Source: Lojkania enalia (Eukaryota; Ascomycota; Dothideomycetes; Pleosporales). From it: a stretch of 64,000 nt of DNA. Positions within the stretch are counted from its first letter, which is position 1. Each line of letters starts with the position of its first letter. Positions 55,012-64,000 of the stretch are shown one piece after another. Both the position numbers and the translations under genes were made by a program. Under the pieces are notes generated by a model. It made no database searches, had not been told where the DNA came from, and saw nothing but the letters and a program-made list of their open reading frames with translations. The stretch lies in assembly GCA_010094045.1 (NCBI GenBank), contig ML986586.1, forward strand, positions 596,859 through 660,858, written 5' to 3'.

Positions 55012-58000
55012 ATTCGCTGAAAATGAAAAATGTCCGTCGAGGTCAATAATTAATTATTCGACCATCAGAGGAATATCGTTTTCCAGAACCACAATCAAGT
55101 GGTGCTGCTTCCAAGTCTGCTCTAATGCATACCTACAAACAGGTCAGAGATCGTTCAAACGAATTTGGGCGCTGGGGCAAATGCCCCATGAAATGGTGAC
55201 ATGCTTTGACTTCGCAGCGCTAAGAGTTACTTTGATTGGACAATGCTTACTCCTATCAGAAGTTTGAAGTTGCTATCTAGCGATGAATGCCTCAAATCAG
55301 AATTTATCGTAAATAGCTTGCCGTGGGCGGTGTCCGAAATGAACTTGTTACGGTTTGGAAGCAACTGGTTGTAAGAATATAGATAAGGACTGATGCGGCG
55401 AAGTCGGATCGAACCGGGGGACGAAGGGCAGCAAAGTGGTCTTGAGATTGGCAGATGTTAGTACCAGGTAATTCGAGAGTTCGACACCGCATGTGGCAGA
55501 TTGATGAGGAATTGGATTTATAGCAACTTGGCTAATTGTCTCACACTCACATTTTTGTTGAATGAACGTCTGGTACCCAAACTCTTCTTTTTTTCCGCGT
55601 TTCTGCCGTTCACCTGAAGCAATTGAACTTTTTCCGGTCGCCAATGATATGCTCAAGACCAACCCAAAGTAAAAATTAACTGGCGACGCGTGTAGACGGT
55701 TACGTTTGCGGGGACAGAGAAGAAGAAAGCAGACGCGGGCTGATGAGATGGCTACCTGGCGCGTTCTCGAGAGTCCGGGGCATAAGGAGGATGCGAGAAT
55801 GAGGGACTGGGGGGGAAGACCAGGGCATGAAAGTGCTGATCCACCAGTGTGTTCATGCACAGCTTTGCCGGGAGCCCAGGAAAACGCAGCTACATAGGCC
55901 CATGCTCTGGGGAGACGGGACGATGAGAACGGGCAAGGGCCGCAGTAAAACGGCGAATGGAGAGCTCTACGCCGTAGCTAATTAGTTTTCTCCCCATTCC
56001 ATCTGCTTATGCACGCCCAAGCTAGCGAGCACACTGTGGTGCTCGTCTAGTGCACCTGCATCCACCGCCCGGCCCGTGCTGGCGGAGGCTCCTTATTGGA
56101 GCTGCATCTCCACTTTAGCTCTACTACACGTGCTATTGGCTGCATCGGCCGACCCAAAGCAGCCGTCCCGCGCTGGCTAGCGAGGAAAAAGAAATGACAC
56201 GCCAGGAAATATCCGAGTGCGGCCAGCAAGCGTGGGATTTTGTGCTGCGGAGCGGTGCTGCGGAGGGTCTAGCATGCGTAGCCCCCGTCTGCCCCTGTGC
56301 CACGGTACGGTGAGTGAATGAGTGTGATGATGAAATGTGATGACCAGCACGGTCCAGCTAACGATCGCCGCCCGCCTCGTCGTGCAACGGTCGGCCACAG
56401 CGAAACAGCAGGAGCTGCCAACGAGCCTCACACGAGAAAGAATTCGACAATTGGCCACAGACGTCTCTGACGGAGCCGGCTGTTGGTCAGAAGCAACCGC
56501 ATCGTCAACAGCAGCAGCAGCAGCAGCAGCGCCTGAGGTTGGCTAGTGCTCAGAGCCAGGCAATCCGCAGACAGATAAGTGGAGATGAGCTGTTGGTTGT
56601 GAGCACTCCAATCTTTTTTAAAGCCCCCAAGTCCCTAACCTATCAGTCCCCTCCACGCTACGACGAAGCGTGTTGTTGATAGGGGGCCGTGCCAGTCCAA
56701 GGTTTCAGCCTCTCATCCGTCAGGGCAAGCCTCCGCACGATTTCCCCCCTTTGGGTCCCGAGGAACGGGAGACGTGATCCATTCGTGATTCTGAGGCTGG
56801 CAATTTGACCTCGCGAGAGCCGCGTCGCGCCCCGGCTCGTGTGACGTTTATTCTTAGGCCGGTACTTGAGATCTCCCCCAGCACTCAACCTCGAGGGGTC
56901 CAATCAGCCTAGAAATCAAGGTACACGTCGTGAGGCCGTATTGATTGTCGTAGACTTTGGATATCACCGAGCATGCTGCACAGGAGTACGCAGAGTAGAT
57001 AGGAGGCAACAGCATAAACTTGACAGCGCAACCTTGCGCTTTGGTGCTATGCTATAACGCCTCCAGCCAAATTGGGCATCAGCCGTCTTGCCCACCTGGG
57101 CAGGCCCGGTCCCACTCTGCTGCCTTGGTCTGGTAACGTGATCTGAGTAGGAAGGCGAGACTCATGCTCACACACTCGCCTTGAGGATCGACACCAAGAC
57201 TCCTGATTTAAGATGCGTTCGGACCTTCCCACTTCACCTTTTTCTTCAATTTCTCCATTACGGATTAGCTTTCCAATAGATTTCGCATTTGGCAGGAGCG
57301 AAGACCCGCTCTAGACGAAAGAGTCGTGCAGGGTAGACAATTGGATTGGGCGTTGTGGCCAGAGAGTCAGAGCCCAGCAACTGTCAATAGTGCCGGTTAC
57401 GCCGCCCTTGCCCTAGAAACCACGGGAATGGGACTTGCACATACCTACTAACTAGAAAATGGCCAATGTCTCTCTAGCATCGCACGTCCTATGTCGATAT
57501 TCGTCGACTCGAGTAATATTTCATCTATTACTATCAGTCTCGAAATCGGCTAGTATACTCTGTACCAGGTAGGTACAAAAAGGGACTGGAGTTTCAGCCC
57601 TGGTACCTATGCCCAGCTGCCAGATGTAGGCAAAGAGATAGAATAACCCCGGCCCAGGTCGCTCAGAGCGCTGGACGAGAGGAATCGCTTGGACTCGTAA
57701 AGGCAGTCTCATCTCTGTCACATAATCTAAATTCCCAATCCATCTTCTACCCTAGGGTCGAGTGCATAGTAGCACGGTTTGAGGTTCAGCACACACACTC
57801 GCTCCTTCATAGTTATATAACGTCTGGGATCACGGTAGCTCGCTAAACTTGCGCGGAGAATTTCTTTCCAGCATTCCCATGTTTACTCCGACGTTGTTCG
57901 CGAAAGCCTTTCTTTTTGAAGACAGGGTAAGACCACTCTGGTTCTGACTCGGGCTACGGACGCTTGACTGGGCATGACTACTAGCGAACTATGTGTTGGG

Positions 58001-58206
58001 CTGCCTAAACGATGTTCCCACCAATGTTTGGTCGCCCTCCACATTCACGCATACGGGTCTAGAGCTCATTCAATACCTAGCGCTAGGCCGGCGTGAATCA
58101 CGTGCAATGATAAGCGAACCATTCAAAGATTAACGGGGAAAATTCGGAAGTTCACAGGAAATTCGCAATAGGCTTTACCCAGACTATCCTGAACGGAAAT
58201 CCAAAG
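55012..58206. other. long gene-free stretch
   Basis: Divergent upstream regions of the ApsA-type gene and the co-chaperone gene. Several frames of 60-170 codons occur (the longest on the minus strand at 55348-55860), but they overlap others and show no domain-like pattern. It contains the CAG repeat listed separately. No RNA gene recognised. Confidence 0.4.
56509..56530. repeat. CAG trinucleotide microsatellite
   Basis: About seven tandem CAG units in a gene-free stretch. It is open in a short plus frame (SSTAAAAAAAPEVG), which is not supported as a gene. Confidence 0.9.
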
Positions 58207-59498
58207 ATGTTCATGGCGTCGCAATCAGCAAGCAATGATGGGCAACAGCCCTCAGCGGCTCTGCCGCCCGCAATGGCCGAGATTAAATCGCAAAGCGTCG
58301 AGAAAGTGCTAGAGGAGATGAACCGCCTACCGCTCTTCATGACAACGCTGGACGAAACTGATGGCCAAGGAAATGAAAATCCAGGCCTTGAGGCTCTCAA
58401 GGCGCTTGCTTACGAGGGCACACGGGCAGAGGTAGCAGAGAATTTCCGGCAGCAAGGAAATGACTGTGCACGAGTAAAGCAGTGGGCAGACGCAAAGGAA
58501 TTTTACGATAAGGCAATTGCAGCTTTAAGAGCTCCTCCTTCAGCACCGGATCCAGAAGCCGGAATCCAGGTCATTGAAGTTGAGCTCAGCGAAGAAGAAG
58601 AGGCAAAGAAAGAGAGTGAGATAGAAGAGGCGTGCTTTGTCAACCGAGCACTCTGTAATCTAGAGAAGAGTAAGTGCATGCCTCTGTGAATATTTTGTCG
58701 GTTCACAATTGCCTGGACTGCGGTGTGGGCCGGATTCGAAAACATATAGTGGTAGGGGGAATTCTTGTTGACTAACGAGCAACAGAAAACTACCGCTCCT
58801 GCATCCAGGACTGTGCATCAACCCTACGCCTAAACCCCAAGAATATCAAGGCTTTGTACCGGTCCAGCCTTGCGTGTCTAACTCTGGACAAATTACCTGA
58901 AGCCGCCGATGCATGCGGCCGCGGTCTTGCATTGGACTCCTCAAATGCTTCTCTCCAAAAACTATCTACCAAGATCGCCGCACGACAAACCCATCTGGAT
59001 GCCCTAGAAAAAAGCCGACGCGAGCGCGAAGAAAGAGCAGCATCAGAAAAAGCAACACTGGAACTCGCACTCAAAAGGCGCCGCATATTAACACGGAGTA
59101 CAGACCAAGCACCAGACCTTGAGGATGCTGCCGTCAAACTTGTACGACCGCTCGATCCGAACTCAGAACTATCCTTTCCAGTGCTACTACTCTATCCTAC
59201 ACATTCACAATCCGACTTCATCAAGACCTTTTCGGAGAAGGAGAGACTAGATCAGCATCTTGACTATATCTTCCCTTTGCCTTGGGATTCAGAGAATGAG
59301 TATACGCTCGATGGGGTTGAAGCGTACATGGAGACGATAGTAGGAGGACTAATCAAAGCGGGGAAGAAGATGGCACTGGGCAAGATTCTTGGAAGCGGAA
59401 AGACGGAGGTAGTAGATGGCCTAATTCGTATAAATATTCTCCCGAGAGCAAAAGCCGCGGAATGGATAGAGGATTTCAAACGGAGGAGAACGACATAG
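58207..59498 (+). CDS. CNS1: CNS1/TTC4-type Hsp70-Hsp90 TPR co-chaperone
   Basis: Cytosolic tetratricopeptide co-chaperone linking Hsp90 and Hsp70 in client folding. Two exons (58207-58669 and 58786-59498) give 391 residues, the usual length. The N-terminal VEKVLEEMNRLPLFMTTLDE is the conserved family entry. Three TPRs follow at about 80-230 (AENFRQQGNDCARVKQWADA, then EACFVNRALCNLEKKNYRSC, then KNIKALYRSSLACLTLDKLP), with an acidic insert (VELSEEEEAKKESEIEEA) between the first and second. A charged helix precedes the C-terminal Cns1/TTC4 wheel domain (SFPVLLLYPTHSQSDFIKTF, then HLDYIFPLPWDSENEYT). The intron is 116 nt with an ACTAAC branch site. Start may be Met1 or Met3. Confidence 0.9.
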
Positions 59499-60911
59499 GG
59501 ATCTTAGTTTCGAGAAACCGATGCCGTTCGGGCCGTTAAACCATTCATTTTGCTCCACAGCTTCGAATGCAGAAGGTGTTTCGAGGTCTAGATTTTCACT
59601 CAGCAGCCTTCGCAACAGCCGATCTCGCCCCCATATCACCCCGCCATACCTTCAATCTCCACATCACATTCTACAACATAGATTCCATCTCAACGGATCG
59701 CATTACAAACCACCTTCCTCAGCTATTTCCACCGCCCACTCCGTATCATTCATCCACCTATCTTATCAACGCCTTCGTGATGGATGTGCCTCCAAAAACT
59801 TCACTGGATGGAAGAACAGCGTCAAAGGAAATGTGCATGCATTTAATAAAGCGCCCGCATCATCGTCAACGCACTCCACCTGCAACCTTCCTGCATGTCT
59901 TCTCGCTCTCCCACACAATTACTTACACATGCACATACAAATTTCACCCTGGACGCCCTTCGCAGAGGCTAAATACGGGCTCGGCCCAACCCAACAAGGC
60001 CTTCCGCGTCCTGCCTGTCTCGGTTCCAGAATCCCGGTAGGAGGGTTCCCCTCATCATTTAGCATGGCACATCCACCTCGCCCGAGCCCTCACATCCTCA
60101 CAACCATCCGTGTACATAATTTGTTATGTGTGGATGTGTAGGCGTTCGTACGTAACGCCCCCTAGAACGATAACCCCCAGCCGTTTACATTGTGTTTCAG
60201 ATAAGAGTTTCTCAGCCGTGGTTTGCACATTGCGCTATTTATGGAAGGATGTGCACAAGGCTAATGCAGGTACCAATTTATCCGTCGACCTCGCAGGATC
60301 GAGACGAGAGGAAGCTACCCGTCGTCGTGTGCCACGTTGATCCAATGGGAAGACGTTGGATGCAGAGGGGGGTCGTTTAGTGACGAGGTGTGACACGCTG
60401 AAGTCCGATGCGTCGAGAACGCTTCCATACGAGGAGCGCGTTCCCGTCGCGGGATCTAGTCTAGGGTTTACCGAGACAGAGCACACGGCCGCTCATGGTT
60501 GAGGAGCCTTTGTTCTTGCCCTTCCAGCACTTATTCTTGATGAGATATTAATTGAATATTTAACAAGGGCCCGTTATAGGAGTTGCCAATCCTACGGTCT
60601 TCATTTTATGATCGAACAGGAAGCCATATTAACCCCGAAGTGTAGATCGGGTTCAAATTTGGGTCTTTCCATTAGGGACGGCTTCATCGGGACGACATCG
60701 TAATTCATCTCCGGATCGGTGCCCATAAGAAGTCCAAAGAGTTGATGGAAGGCTATCGAAAGCGTGTCACAGCTTCGCTACGGTGACCCTTGATTCTACA
60801 TTAGGAAAATCCCAGTCTCGAACTTGATATTGGTTGCTAGTAGAACACATCTACCGATACCGGGGCATTCGTTAAGAGTTCCATTGTAGAATTTAGGAGG
60901 AACTAACTAAC

Positions 60912-60945
<34 letters not shown>

Positions 60946-61340
60946 CTAGAAAGAGTATCACTTCACCTCAGACGTTGTGTTTTCTGGAATATTTTATTAT
61001 TATTCCACACTGTTGATTGAAAGCCCGTCGCATGGACTGTCTATGACTGATAGAATTCCACCCATTAGCGTCTTCCGTCTGTCGCCGCCCGTCATCGAGA
61101 GAAGATAGTAGATACATAATGCAATGACCCTGGCTGCCATGCATGAATTACCGAAGCAGTTAATATCTAGCCCCGAACAAGCAACAATAAAGGTGCATGA
61201 ACCCTAAATACACGAACAAATAAGTATGTTAAGCCAGAATCTGGCAGAGGTACTATATGTAGCATGTAGCTAATGATTGGTAAGTGAACCGGAAATATTC
61301 TCGAGGACTAAAGAGCGACTTACTCGACGTTCATCTTCCA
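59499..61340. other. gene-free stretch with a poly(A) tract
   Basis: Two plus frames at 59521-60141 and 59567-60040 overlap in different frames, are Ser/Pro/His-rich, and are not convincing. The region also contains the 31-nt A tract listed separately. No RNA gene recognised; a GGTTCAAATT word near 60650 lacks the T-stem of a tRNA. Confidence 0.4.
60913..60943. repeat. 31-nt poly(A) tract
   Basis: An uninterrupted run of 31 A followed directly by CCCTAG. It could be a simple repeat, or the tail left by a reverse-transcribed insertion. No flanking duplication was found by eye. Confidence 0.9.
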
Positions 61341-62549
61341 CTATTCCTTACCGGCGTAGAGTCTTTTTTTCCGCGTCATTCTCTCCTTAAGACTCTCGAA
61401 GACAGGAGCATTAATCTTATTACCATAAAACCATCGTGAGAGGGAGTGAATGATTTCGTCGGCCTTGAGTTGTTCTAAGTAGCCCAGAAACTCGACATCG
61501 GTTCGAATAAGCTGACGTCGACCAGCGAACATTAGGGTCAATTTTCGGAGCTTGGCCCCACGTAGGGTGCGAAGGCAATCGATCAGATGGCCATCATGGA
61601 TATAGCGCCGGGCCTCATGAGATCCGAGATATGGCGTAGAACCAGGGTTGGCGTCTTCGAAGATGAACTTGATATCGCGCAAATATTGCAAGTTCTCCGG
61701 ACCAATCATATTCAAGAAGCGACGACAATCTTTATATCCAATCTCCTGTGGAACTGGGTCCCAAAAAGGTGACCGGGTGTTCCTATTGCGCTCGAATACG
61801 AATCGGTTCTCACCATAGAGGACGGAGCAGCCCTCGCTATGAACAAGTTTACAGCAACGCAAAAATGCCGCAGACTTACAGAAGTTGGTTGGTCGTAAAA
61901 TGATAAGGTCATGGTCGTCAAGGAAAACAAACCGATATATTTTGTTCCGCAGCTCCGGTGGCAGATCGAGAAAACCAGCTCGCCAGGAGCCTGAGCCTGG
62001 TTTTGGCGGAATGACAGTGGCAGCAGGAGCAACTGATTCAGTCCTCCTCCTTCTTGACGTAGGCGGTTTTAAGTCGCGGGGTGGCCCGTCAATGGCATCC
62101 AGAACGCTACTGTCGAGCTTGACTACCAATGGACCGTGGAACCCGAGCGGCACGTTGAATTGAAGGGTAATGGGAGGCGGGCCAGGATGGCGTTGGAGCG
62201 AGCCGAGAGTCTCTTCATCCGATTGCTCGTCAGGTGCTTCGTCGTAGATGATAGGATCGAGCGGTGGCGGAGTGGGAGATGGAGACCTTTTTCGCTTGCT
62301 GCTACGTTTTGGCAGCACCGGGTTGCCTTCTTCATCTTCCGATAGTGAATCACTCGCCTCTTCTTCATATTCTTCGATCATAGCGGAGTCAACAAAACCA
62401 GCCACGTTCTTCTTTTGGCCGGCGCTGCGGCGGATCGGGCGACCGGTCTGTTTGTTATACTGGATGACGTGTGAGGGACTTCCAAGCTCCGGGCTACTGG
62501 AAGCTCGACCCCGCGCATCGGACTGGCTTTGATTGACACCCTGAGCCAT
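61341..62549 (-). CDS. F-box-like fungal protein of unknown function
   Basis: Single exon of 402 residues. The first ~190 residues are disordered and charged, with an acidic block (EEYEEEASDSLSEDEEGNP) and a basic one (RSSKRKRSPSPTPPP). From about residue 195 comes GFLDLPPELRNKIYRFVFLD, the F-box-like motif that heads a large family of uncharacterised ascomycete proteins. It is followed by RCCKLVHSEGCSVLYGENRF, typical of that family, and a helix-rich C-terminus (LRKLTLMFAGRRQLIRTDVE). An adaptor role in SCF ubiquitin ligase is possible but not shown; the motif lacks part of a classical F-box. The ATG at 62549 is the first in frame. Confidence 0.8.
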   Translation of the reverse strand: MAQGVNQSQSDARGRASSSPELGSPSHVIQYNKQTGRPIRRSAGQKKNVAGFVDSAMIEEYEEEASDSLSEDEEGNPVLPKRSSKRKRSPSPTPPPLDPIIYDEAPDEQSDEETLGSLQRHPGPPPITLQFNVPLGFHGPLVVKLDSSVLDAIDGPPRDLKPPTSRRRRTESVAPAATVIPPKPGSGSWRAGFLDLPPELRNKIYRFVFLDDHDLIILRPTNFCKSAAFLRCCKLVHSEGCSVLYGENRFVFERNRNTRSPFWDPVPQEIGYKDCRRFLNMIGPENLQYLRDIKFIFEDANPGSTPYLGSHEARRYIHDGHLIDCLRTLRGAKLRKLTLMFAGRRQLIRTDVEFLGYLEQLKADEIIHSLSRWFYGNKINAPVFESLKERMTRKKRLYAGKE

Positions 62550-63412
62550 GGGTTAGTCAAATATCACCCTCGCCGTGGAGCGGCTAGAGGGACGGTTGGG
62601 GGGTCGCGGGGGAGGTTGTGACGCTGAGACTGCACTGTTTTGAAGCGGAGTAGGAAGTCGGGGAGGCGCGTGGATTGTGCGTGGAGACGGCCGGTAGGCA
62701 GAGGCAGGCGCGATGTATGGTTCACGATGTAAAGGAAGAAGCGGTAGCAGCGGGTAGTAGTAACTGCGATAACCACGGTAACGCTAAGTCTTGGCTCGCG
62801 AGACCGCAATACAGGGCCGCACGCAGGTGATAGAGGTAGGAAGTGACGTGAAAAATACGAAGGATAGACTAAATTCCATACATGATCTATCAAGTCGACA
62901 GTGCTACCCACAGAGGACAGTGCCCGAAACCGCAGCACAACCCAAAAACAGAGGCCAGCGCCAGGCGTCTATGGCTTCCCAGAGACGCCAATTCGTGCTA
63001 CCATGCCTACATGGCCTATGAGGACATGGACCGCAGGTGAAGCAAAAGGCGTTCAGCAAACGCCGTTGACAACTAATTCCAATCATGAGGTTTCCGTGTC
63101 CCCTCTAGGTGGTGAGGTGCCCGGGGCATGTCAGCAGCTCCCACATCAGCCAGCTCGCGCGGGCCGAGTGGGGATGCAACTGTCTCAATGGCGTTGAATC
63201 ATCTTGGTTTTAGTTGTAAGGAACAGGAGTGGATCATGGCGTTGGGTCCTTTTTTTAAACCGCAAGCGAGGCCACGTGACGGGCGAGGCCGGAACGGACC
63301 AGCCACCGACACGCCACCAGAGCGCCGGCTCGGCATGTTGGACGCACTGTCGGACGACCGTATTGAGGAGCTTACCTCTTCACAGAACCGCCGGTGATAC
63401 CCCTCTTGAACG
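62550..63412. other. gene-free stretch, divergent promoter region
   Basis: 863 nt between the F-box-like gene (minus) and the serine hydroxymethyltransferase gene (plus). Overlapping short frames only. No TATA box or known element identified. Confidence 0.4.
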
Positions 63413-64000
63413 ATGGCGACGCTGAGATCTGCCCCACGATGGCCGCTCAGGCACCTTTGTCGCCGCTCCAATGCATCAATTGCTGCTAACCACCAGCGAT
63501 TTCCGCTGCACCAATGGCGGGGCTATGCTTCGTCCATTGAAAGCCAGCAGAAGGTATGTTCTCATTCAACGACCTTTCACTACAGACAATGGACGCCAAC
63601 AGAGGTTTAGCTGCTCTCCTCAAGCCTTGAAGACGCAGACCCGGCCGTCTACACAATTATCGAGAAGGTGCGCCCATCTCCGCGCTTGGCCGCTCTTACT
63701 CTTTCGAAGCTCACCGTCCATGGCCCGTAGGAGAAAAGCAGACAGAAGCACTTTATAAACCTCATACCCTCCGAGAATTTTACATCTCAGGCTGTGCTCG
63801 ATGCACTCGGCAGTGTGATGCAAAGTACGTTTCAAGCACCAGCTACACGAAGATGAAGCTCACGCTTGGTGACGCAGATAAATACTCAGAGGGATATCCC
63901 GGGGCACGATACTACGGGGGTAATGAATACATCGATGAAGCCGAAAGGCTCTGCCAGAAACGGGCCCTTCAAACCTTTGGGCTGAGCGATTCGGAGTGGG
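63413..64000 (+). CDS. SHM1: mitochondrial serine hydroxymethyltransferase, 5' part
   Basis: PLP enzyme that interconverts serine and glycine with tetrahydrofolate. Only the beginning is in the window. Exons 63413-63553, 63611-63667 and 63731-63824 are complete, and 63878 runs off the end. The first ~40 residues are Arg/Ser/His-rich with few acids ([20 protein letters not shown]), a mitochondrial presequence. Spliced text then reads [20 protein letters not shown], then [20 protein letters not shown], then [20 protein letters not shown], the SHMT signature. The pyridoxal-lysine lies beyond the window. The 63794-64000 region matches the family almost word for word, so identity is firm. Exact edges of the small second exon rest on frame alone. 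Confidence 0.93.

Noticed and set aside
55380..55420. tRNA-like B box (GGTTCGATCC) on the minus strand
   Set aside because: T-stem does not pair beyond one base and no matching A box was found.
55348..55860. 170-codon minus frame upstream of the ApsA-type gene
   Set aside because: No family pattern; lies in the 5' flank of a gene on the same strand and is probably leader or chance.
59521..60141. 206-codon plus ATG frame just after the co-chaperone stop
   Set aside because: A second long frame (59567-60040) overlaps it; both are Ser/Pro/His-rich without motifs and probably lie in 3' flank.
1..64000. CRISPR arrays, bacterial operons, prophage or secondary-metabolite core genes
   Set aside because: The genes are intron-bearing fungal genes; no direct-repeat arrays and no PKS, NRPS or terpene synthase motifs were seen.

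Overview
The window is nuclear DNA of a filamentous ascomycete (Pezizomycotina). It carries genes with several short spliceosomal introns (GT..AG, branch sites of CTAAC type), a DASH-complex subunit, an ApsA/Num1-type cortical protein with a PH domain, a cytochrome b5-fused sphingolipid desaturase, and a decayed ankyrin gene whose stops look like repeat-induced point mutation (RIP). A helotialean/leotiomycete origin is my impression only. I had no database; every splice model was built by hand from frame, phase and splice sites.

Layout: 0-2 kb has a possible tiny secreted protein and relic frames. 2-8.3 kb has a divergent pair: the U2 snRNP branch-site protein SF3B6/p14 (minus, five exons) and a PHD+JmjC histone demethylase of JHD1 type (plus). 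9.8-15.5 kb has a small soluble cytochrome b5, a basic protein of unknown function, an alpha/beta hydrolase with a GC-AG intron, and a weak three-exon gene. 16.3-25.7 kb has the delta-8 sphingolipid desaturase (minus), divergent from a phosphoglucomutase/phosphopentomutase (plus), then a 1114-residue orphan protein. 26.4-28.1 kb is an ankyrin-repeat (NACHT-ANK type) pseudogene. 29-37.6 kb has a short-chain dehydrogenase, a small GPI-anchored wall protein, a SET-domain protein and a short unknown two-exon gene, separated by long gene-free stretches.

37.6-43.8 kb is a gene-free, AT-rich island. It contains decayed reading frames on the minus strand, including two diverged copies of one protein segment with stops at the same position, and a 30-bp tandem repeat. 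I read it as a RIP-mutated remnant of a repeated or mobile element. It is the least ordinary part of the window, but no intact system is present.

43.9-64 kb is again housekeeping: an acyl-CoA dehydrogenase, DASH subunit Spc34 divergent from proteasome subunit Rpn3, an ApsA/Num1 nuclear-migration protein, a CNS1/TTC4 co-chaperone, an F-box-like protein of unknown role, and the 5' part of a mitochondrial serine hydroxymethyltransferase cut by the window end. Genes are independently transcribed; the main linkages are three divergent pairs sharing promoter regions (SF3B6/JHD1, desaturase/PGM, SPC34/RPN3).
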